Source of the DNA: Alphaproteobacteria bacterium
GTDB lineage: Bacteria; Pseudomonadota; Alphaproteobacteria; Rhizobiales; Devosiaceae
Reading direction: 5' to 3'
NCBI GenBank assembly: GCA_013152625.1
Contig: JAADFY010000007.1
Coordinates: 1 to 10,553 of the forward strand
Length of the DNA stretch: 10,553 nucleotides
Shown here: in pieces, positions 6,757 to 10,553 of the stretch
Position numbering within the stretch: the stretch's first letter is position 1
How the letters are laid out: each line of letters starts with the position of its first letter
Notes under the pieces: generated by a model
The model's input: only the letters and a program-made list of their open reading frames with translations
Told to the model about the DNA's origin: nothing
Databases searched by the model: none
Translations under genes and position numbers: made by a program

Positions 6757-6783
6757 TATGACGGGCAATTTTTGCCTGTCATA
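6757..6783. promoter_or_regulatory. 27-bp dyad in the fliO-flgB divergent region
   Basis: TATGACGGGCAA (6757-6768) and TTGCCTGTCATA (6772-6783) are inverted copies around TTT; 11 of 12 positions are complementary and the twelfth is G opposite T. It sits 56 bp upstream of the fliO start and 135 bp upstream of flgB. The symmetry suits a dimeric regulator. No T-run follows on either strand, so a terminator is unlikely. The regulator is not identified. Confidence 0.55.
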
Positions 6784-6853
6784 GGCCAGATTGCCGCAAA
6801 TTGCCAGATTTTGCGCCTTGCTAACCCTTCAATTCGGGCAAATGGGGCGGGTC

Positions 6854-6870
6854 TTAACGCCTCGTTAACC
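6854..6870 (+). promoter_or_regulatory. CtrA-type binding site upstream of flgB
   Basis: TTAA (6854-6857), seven bases, then TTAACC (6865-6870) matches the full alphaproteobacterial CtrA consensus TTAA-N7-TTAAC. It ends 48 bp before the flgB start, where CtrA would overlap a -35 region. CtrA is known to activate early (class II) flagellar operons in Caulobacter and relatives. The core is symmetric, so it could also act on fliO at longer range. Confidence 0.72.
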
Positions 6871-6918
6871 ATGAACCCGGCAAGATGTGCCCACTTCGCT
6901 GGTAAAACAATTCGGTAA

Positions 6919-7332
6919 ATGGACGCCATGGCGCTCAATGACATTTCGATTTTTTCCGCCCTCAAGCAGAAAATGCGCTGGCAGCAGGCCCGCCAAACCG
7001 TGCTCGCCGAAAACGTCGCCAATGCGGAAACCAACGGATACAAGGCGCGGGATCTGCGTCCGTTCGAATTTGGCGATCAGCTTAAAAATATCGAAATGGC
7101 CCGTGTGAGCTCTACCACCGCCGACAAACGCCATTTTTCGCTTCAGACCCAAAACCCGCAAGGGTTTGGCGCAAAATCCTCAACTTCATTCGAGGTTACC
7201 CCGGATGGCAACGGGGTGGTGCTGGAAGAGCAAATGATCAAGATCAGCTCCAACCAGCTCGATTATCAGGCCGCCACAACGCTTTATTCGCGTTCGGTGC
7301 GGGTTTTGCGCACGGCGCTTGGACGGGCATGA
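6919..7332 (+). CDS. flgB: Flagellar proximal rod protein FlgB
   Basis: Proximal rod subunit, exported by the flagellar type III system and assembled on FliE at the MS ring. The product is 137 residues, normal for the family. The N-terminal helix ends in the rod-protein signature ENVANAETNGYKARD (about 31-45), the FlgB/FlgC form of the axial-protein N-terminal motif. The C-terminal helix SSNQLDYQAATTLYSRSVRVLRTAL matches the FlgB/FlgC C-terminal coiled-coil region. There is no cleavable signal, as expected for an exported axial protein. ATG 6919 gives MDAMALND; the second ATG at 6928 gives MALND, which looks as natural, and neither has a clear Shine-Dalgarno. It is the first gene of the plus-strand operon, 48 bp after the CtrA-type box. 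Confidence 0.96.
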   Translation: MDAMALNDISIFSALKQKMRWQQARQTVLAENVANAETNGYKARDLRPFEFGDQLKNIEMARVSSTTADKRHFSLQTQNPQGFGAKSSTSFEVTPDGNGVVLEEQMIKISSNQLDYQAATTLYSRSVRVLRTALGRA

Positions 7333-7392
7333 GCGTGCCGGCACAGGTATGGCGCACGCACTTGAATGCAGATCAAAAGGGTTGGCTAACCA

Positions 7393-7806
7393 ATGACTGA
7401 TTTTATGGCATCGTTAAAAGTGGCGGCCTCGGGCATGCAGGCCCAATCGGCGCGCATGCGCATCATCGCTGAAAACCTGGCCAATGCCGACTCGGCGGCA
7501 AAAGTGCCCGGGGGCGAGCCCTACCGGCGGCGGATCCCGACATTTGCGGTTCAGTTCGACCGGGTGCTGAACGCCAGCACGGTGGAAATCGGCCGGGTGG
7601 AATTTGACAATTCCGAGTTTCAATCCCGCTACGAACCGGGCCATCCGGCGGCAAACGAGGCGGGGTATGTGCTCTATCCAAATGTCAGTTCGCTAATCGA
7701 AATGATGGATATGCGCGAGGCGCAGCGCACCTATGAGGCCAATTTGAACGTGGTGTCGGTTACCCGCAAGATGGTGGGCGCGACACTGGATATTCTGCGC
7801 GGCTAA
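7393..7806 (+). CDS. flgC: Flagellar proximal rod protein FlgC
   Basis: Second proximal rod subunit, 137 residues, the usual size. Conserved features in order are: ASGMQAQSARM (12-22), AENLANADS (26-34), GGEPYRRR (40-47), the FlgC hallmark YEPGHPAANEAGYVLYPNV (80-98), and the C-terminal MMDMREAQRTYEANLNV (104-120) that packs into the rod core. The start ATG 7393 is preceded by AAAAGGG at 7375-7381, spaced 11 bases. The 60-bp gap from flgB contains a perfect 10-bp palindrome GTGCCGGCAC (7335-7344) just past the flgB stop but no terminator, so transcription should run through from flgB. Confidence 0.97.
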   Translation: MTDFMASLKVAASGMQAQSARMRIIAENLANADSAAKVPGGEPYRRRIPTFAVQFDRVLNASTVEIGRVEFDNSEFQSRYEPGHPAANEAGYVLYPNVSSLIEMMDMREAQRTYEANLNVVSVTRKMVGATLDILRG

Positions 7807-7833
7807 CCGCAGGTCAAACGAGGATTTTAGGAC

Positions 7834-8163
7834 ATGAACGTACCTTTTTCAGCCGCCGTAAATGCCTATGGGGCCACTGCAAATCTGACCGGTCCGGCCT
7901 CTGCGGGGGGGGCTCTGCCCGAACTCGGCGACAAGGGTGTTGCGGGCCCCAGCTTTGGAGAATTGCTGAATTCAGGGCTTGAACAGGTGGTTGAGGCGGG
8001 CCGGGCATCAGATCAGGCGGGCATGAACCTGGTGAACGGGCGAGGCGACATTGTCGATGTGGTCACGGCGTTGTCAGAAACCGAAATCGCCATGGAGACC
8101 ATGGTCACCATTCGCGACAAGGTGATCAGTTCCTATGAGACAATCATGCGGATGCCAATTTAG
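7834..8163 (+). CDS. fliE: Flagellar hook-basal body protein FliE
   Basis: FliE is the adaptor between the MS ring/export gate and the rod and is needed early for rod-protein export. The product is 109 residues, usual for the family. The N-terminal 35 residues are flexible and Ala/Gly-rich. The helical body contains PSFGELLNSGLEQV (39-52) and the highly conserved C-terminal DIVDVVTALSETEIAMETM (72-90) followed by VTIRDKVISSYETIMRMPI. Start ATG 7834 has AGGA-type motifs 2-9 bases upstream. It lies 27 bp after flgC and 27 bp before fliQ in one operon. Confidence 0.97.
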   Translation: MNVPFSAAVNAYGATANLTGPASAGGALPELGDKGVAGPSFGELLNSGLEQVVEAGRASDQAGMNLVNGRGDIVDVVTALSETEIAMETMVTIRDKVISSYETIMRMPI

Positions 8164-8190
8164 GCCCCTGCGGCGGAGCGGTGAACGTAC

Positions 8191-8457
8191 ATGGAAGGCG
8201 CCGTAGTTCTTGATGTGGCCAAGGATGCCATCTGGACGCTGATTTTTCTGTCGGCGCCGATCATGATCGTCGGGCTCGTGGTGGGGCTGGTGATCGCGCT
8301 GTTTCAGGCCCTGACCCAGATTCAGGAAATGACCCTGGTGTTCGTGCCGAAAATTCTGGCCATTTTTCTGTCCATGCTGGTCATGCTGCCCTTTATGGGT
8401 GCAACCATGAATTCGTTCATGGACCGGATCGTAGATCTGATCATTGCCGGTGGTTAG
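8191..8457 (+). CDS. fliQ: Flagellar export gate protein FliQ
   Basis: Small inner-membrane subunit of the FliPQR export gate; several copies wrap the FliP-FliR core. It has 88 residues, almost exactly the family size. Two hydrophobic helices (about 15-38 and 50-75) flank the conserved loop FQALTQIQEMTLVFVPK (38-54), the FliQ signature. Start ATG 8191 follows GGAG at 8175-8178 with rather long spacing. It lies between fliE and fliR with gaps of 27 and 18 bp, so it is surely part of the same transcript. Confidence 0.97.
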   Translation: MEGAVVLDVAKDAIWTLIFLSAPIMIVGLVVGLVIALFQALTQIQEMTLVFVPKILAIFLSMLVMLPFMGATMNSFMDRIVDLIIAGG

Positions 8458-8475
8458 CGGTCGGCGGGTCATGTC

Positions 8476-9243
8476 ATGCCCATAAGCATCGACTGGCTGC
8501 CGCAAACGGCCTACGTGCTGGTTCTGGTGTTCGCCCGGATGGGCACCATGCTCATGCTGATGCCCGGTTTTGGCGCCACCAACATACCGGTGCGGGTGCG
8601 CTTGAGCTTTGCTCTGGTGTTCACATTTGTCATGTTCCCGCTGGTGATGGACAATTACCCGCTGGTGCCGCTTAACGGCATGGGGGCGGTGGTCATGCTG
8701 GGGCATGAACTGGCGGTGGGGTTCATTCTGGGGGGTACAGCCCGGTTGCTGTTATCAGCGGCACAGGTGGCCGGTGCCACCATCGCTTTTCAGACCGGGC
8801 TGTCTTTTGCCCAGATGGCCGACCCGACCCAGGGGGGCATTCAGGGGGCGATTTTAGGTAATTTTCTCGCCGTACTTGGCCTGGCGCTGATTTTCGCGCT
8901 TGATCTGCATTATCTGGTGCTGGCCGCCATTTACAAGAGTTACACGCTGTTTTCCCCCACCGCCGATCTGATGGTGGAAGATGCGGCCAAGCTGGCCATT
9001 GATGTGGTTTCGGGCAGTTTTACCGTCGGGGCGCAAATGGCGGCGCCGTTTATCATATTCGGACTGGTGTTCTTTTTCGGCCTGGGCATTTTAGCCCGGC
9101 TGATGCCGCAAATTCAGGTCTTTTTTATCGCCATGCCGGCCAACATCGCTCTGGGGCTGCTGCTGTTTGGCCTTTTGCTGACGATCATGATGACCTGGTA
9201 CCTTGGGTACATCGAACAGTTCCTGATGAAAATGATCGGGTAA
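8476..9243 (+). CDS. fliR: Flagellar export gate protein FliR
   Basis: Inner-membrane subunit that completes the FliP5-FliR1 pore and binds FlhB. It has 255 residues, normal for the family, with about six hydrophobic segments. Recognisable family regions include FARMGTMLMLMPGFG (19-33), the conserved LSFALVFTF region, FQTGLSFAQMADPTQG (105-120) and the C-terminal FFIAMPANIALGLLL (216-230). Start ATG 8476 lies 18 bp after fliQ; an ATG at 8471 is out of frame. No clear Shine-Dalgarno is visible, so coupling to fliQ translation is likely. flhB follows after 4 bp. Confidence 0.97.
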   Translation: MPISIDWLPQTAYVLVLVFARMGTMLMLMPGFGATNIPVRVRLSFALVFTFVMFPLVMDNYPLVPLNGMGAVVMLGHELAVGFILGGTARLLLSAAQVAGATIAFQTGLSFAQMADPTQGGIQGAILGNFLAVLGLALIFALDLHYLVLAAIYKSYTLFSPTADLMVEDAAKLAIDVVSGSFTVGAQMAAPFIIFGLVFFFGLGILARLMPQIQVFFIAMPANIALGLLLFGLLLTIMMTWYLGYIEQFLMKMIG

Positions 9244-9247
9244 CGGT

Positions 9248-10327
9248 GTGGATGACGAACCCGACAAGTCAGAAAAGACAGAAGACGCGTCCGACAAAAA
9301 ACTGCGCGACGCCCATCAAAAAGGTGACGTGCCCAAGAGCCAGGAGGTGACCACCTGGTTTACGCTGCTGGGGGCCACACTCATGATCGGGTTGCTGGCG
9401 CCGGACAGTTCCGTGCAGCTTGTTGCCTCGCTCAAGATGGTGATGGCCAATGCCGACCTGATCGAGGTCGGGGGGCCAGCCTTCGGGGCGTTCTGGGGCG
9501 GGCTTTATTCTTCGATACTCATGGTGGCGGTGGTGCCGCTGGCATTTTTGAGCATTTTCGCCATGGCGGGCAATCTGGTTCAGCACAAGCTGGTGTGGTC
9601 GGCGGATCCGGTCAAACCGAAATGGTCCAAAATTTCGCCTATCAAGGGCACCAAGCGATTGTTCTCTCTTGAATCCCTGCTGAATTTCTTCAAGGGCATT
9701 TTCAAGCTGGCCCTGGTGGCGGTGGTGATCTTTGTCGTGGTTTTCCCCGAACGCGACAGGCTCGAAACCATCGTAACCGCCGATCCGGCGATATTGCTGT
9801 CGATCTTTCAGGTGCTGGCGCTCAAGATTATCGGGGCGACGCTGGCGGTCATGACGGTGATTGCGGTTGCCGACCTGCTTTATCAGCGTCACAAATGGTT
9901 TGAACGGCAAAAGATGACCATCAAGGAGGTGCGGGACGAACACAAGCAGATGGAGGGGGATCCCAAGATCAAATCGCGGATCCGGCAATTGCGCCAGGAA
10001 CGGGGGCGCAAACGAATGATGGCGGCCGTGCCCGAGGCCAGCGTGGTGATCACCAACCCCACCCATTATGCGGTAGCCCTGAAGTACGACCGGGACATGG
10101 CGGCGCCGGTGTGTCTGGCCAAGGGCGCCGACGCGGTGGCGGCCCGTATTCGTGAAATTGCGGAAGGCGCCCGGGTGCCGATTGTTGAGAATGCGCCTTT
10201 GGCGCGGGCGCTTTTTGCCAGCGTCGAGGTGGATGAGACCATCCCCACCGAGCATTTCAAAGCCGTGGCCAAGGTGATCGGCTATGTGATGGGATTGCGT
10301 TCACGGGGAACCCGGCGCACCACATAA
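9248..10327 (+). CDS. flhB: Flagellar export switch protein FlhB
   Basis: FlhB opens and closes the export gate and switches substrates from rod/hook to filament type after self-cleavage. The product is 359 residues. The charged N-terminus contains the typical SEKTEDASDKKLRDAHQKGDVPKS-type sequence (8-31). Four membrane helices follow at roughly 37-55, 85-108, 150-167 and 185-210. The soluble domain has a basic linker RIRQLRQERGRKRMM and the autocleavage site NPTH at 270-273, so catalytic Asn270 and Pro271 are intact. The start is GTG 9248, 4 bp after the fliR stop; the ATG at 9252 is out of frame. It ends the visible operon with no strong terminator after it. Confidence 0.98.
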   Translation: MDDEPDKSEKTEDASDKKLRDAHQKGDVPKSQEVTTWFTLLGATLMIGLLAPDSSVQLVASLKMVMANADLIEVGGPAFGAFWGGLYSSILMVAVVPLAFLSIFAMAGNLVQHKLVWSADPVKPKWSKISPIKGTKRLFSLESLLNFFKGIFKLALVAVVIFVVVFPERDRLETIVTADPAILLSIFQVLALKIIGATLAVMTVIAVADLLYQRHKWFERQKMTIKEVRDEHKQMEGDPKIKSRIRQLRQERGRKRMMAAVPEASVVITNPTHYAVALKYDRDMAAPVCLAKGADAVAARIREIAEGARVPIVENAPLARALFASVEVDETIPTEHFKAVAKVIGYVMGLRSRGTRRTT

Positions 10328-10455
10328 GCGGACCGTTGCTGCCAAGCCTATAAAGGTGGGCGCTGGTTTGCTAAACAATCGAGGCCAACTGATTTGGTCT
10401 GGTGGCTGCGCTGCCCCACACTAGGTCACGGACCCATAAACGGAGATGAAATGGT
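10328..10455. other. Non-coding gap after flhB
   Basis: No gene, tRNA or convincing terminator is visible. The only hairpin is a tiny CCT-ATAA-AGG at about 10348-10357. The stretch is less GC-rich than its neighbours toward its right end. GGAG at 10442-10445 could serve as a ribosome site for the frame that follows. Confidence 0.5.
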
Positions 10456-10553
10456 ATGAGCGAATTTGTTCACATAACAGGCGCAAGAACGATGGAAACC
10501 ATTTTGACTGATCGGGTTGCCGAACCGAAAAACCGGTTCCCACTTTTTCTGGC
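10456..10553 (+). CDS. Possible 5' end of a further gene, partial
   Basis: From ATG 10456 a frame stays open to the window edge (32 codons, beginning MSEFVHITGARTMETILTDR). GGAG lies 10 bases upstream. I do not recognise the peptide. The last ~30 bases look like an intergenic palindromic repeat rather than coding sequence, and 32 open codons are not strong evidence, so this may be non-coding. Confidence 0.25.
   Translation, partial: MSEFVHITGARTMETILTDRVAEPKNRFPLFL
10521..10553. repeat. Possible intergenic repeat element, truncated by the window edge
   Basis: The segment contains CCGAAAAACCGGTTCCCAC followed by TTTTTC, so GAAAAA (10527-10532) can pair with TTTTTC (10544-10549). Short elements with an AAAACCGGTTCCCACTTTT-like core recur between genes in many rhizobial genomes (from memory, not searched). 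The right end is cut off. Confidence 0.4.

Noticed and set aside
6757..6840. Sigma-54 (-24/-12) promoter in the fliO-flgB gap
   Set aside because: Several TTGC and GGC words occur, but none gives GG and GC with the required 10-bp spacing on either strand.
9269..10255. Minus-strand 328-residue frame opposite flhB
   Set aside because: It is His/Arg/Gln-rich, a typical complement of a GC-rich gene, and flhB is certain.

Overview
The window looks like chromosome from a high-GC alphaproteobacterium, most likely of the Hyphomicrobiales/Rhizobiales side. The evidence is a perfect CtrA-type box (TTAA-N7-TTAACC) before flgB, the flgB-flgC-fliE-fliQ-fliR-flhB order, and intergenic GC-rich palindromes and repeats of a kind common in those genomes. 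The lineage call is an inference from these features, since no search was possible.

Layout from left to right. (1) Bases 1-3189 hold the 3' 1062 codons of a very large protein with a beta-rich first half and a TPR-like helical second half; its start lies outside the window. (2) Bases 3190-3519 are non-coding and contain about two tandem copies of a ~141-bp repeat followed by a C/G-rich palindrome. (3) A MarR-family repressor gene (minus strand) and a glutathione S-transferase gene (plus strand) diverge from a ~100-bp region. That region carries two near-identical ATGCA-N2-TGCAT dyads on either side of a TTGACA promoter, so it reads as a self-contained repressor/target pair. It is closed on the right by a strong bidirectional terminator shared with fliP. 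(4) From 4894 to 10327 is a flagellar type III export and basal-body cluster: fliO-fliP on the minus strand and flgB-flgC-fliE-fliQ-fliR-flhB on the plus strand, diverging from a 218-bp regulatory region. (5) The last 226 bases are mostly non-coding, with a possible start of another frame running off the end.

How the genes work together. FliP, FliQ and FliR form the export-gate core in the inner membrane, FliO helps FliP assemble, and FlhB is the substrate-specificity switch. FliE joins the MS-ring/export gate to the rod, and FlgB and FlgC are proximal rod proteins exported through that gate. The plus-strand operon therefore encodes the gate and the first structures built on it. The CtrA-type box suggests cell-cycle or CtrA-linked control at the top of the flagellar cascade. 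The large TPR protein may belong to the same motility locus, but its function cannot be read from the sequence.

No clearly new system is evident. The items most worth a second look are the MarR/GST operator pair, a 27-bp dyad and the CtrA box between fliO and flgB, the unusually long FliO tail, the large TPR protein and the tandem intergenic repeat.
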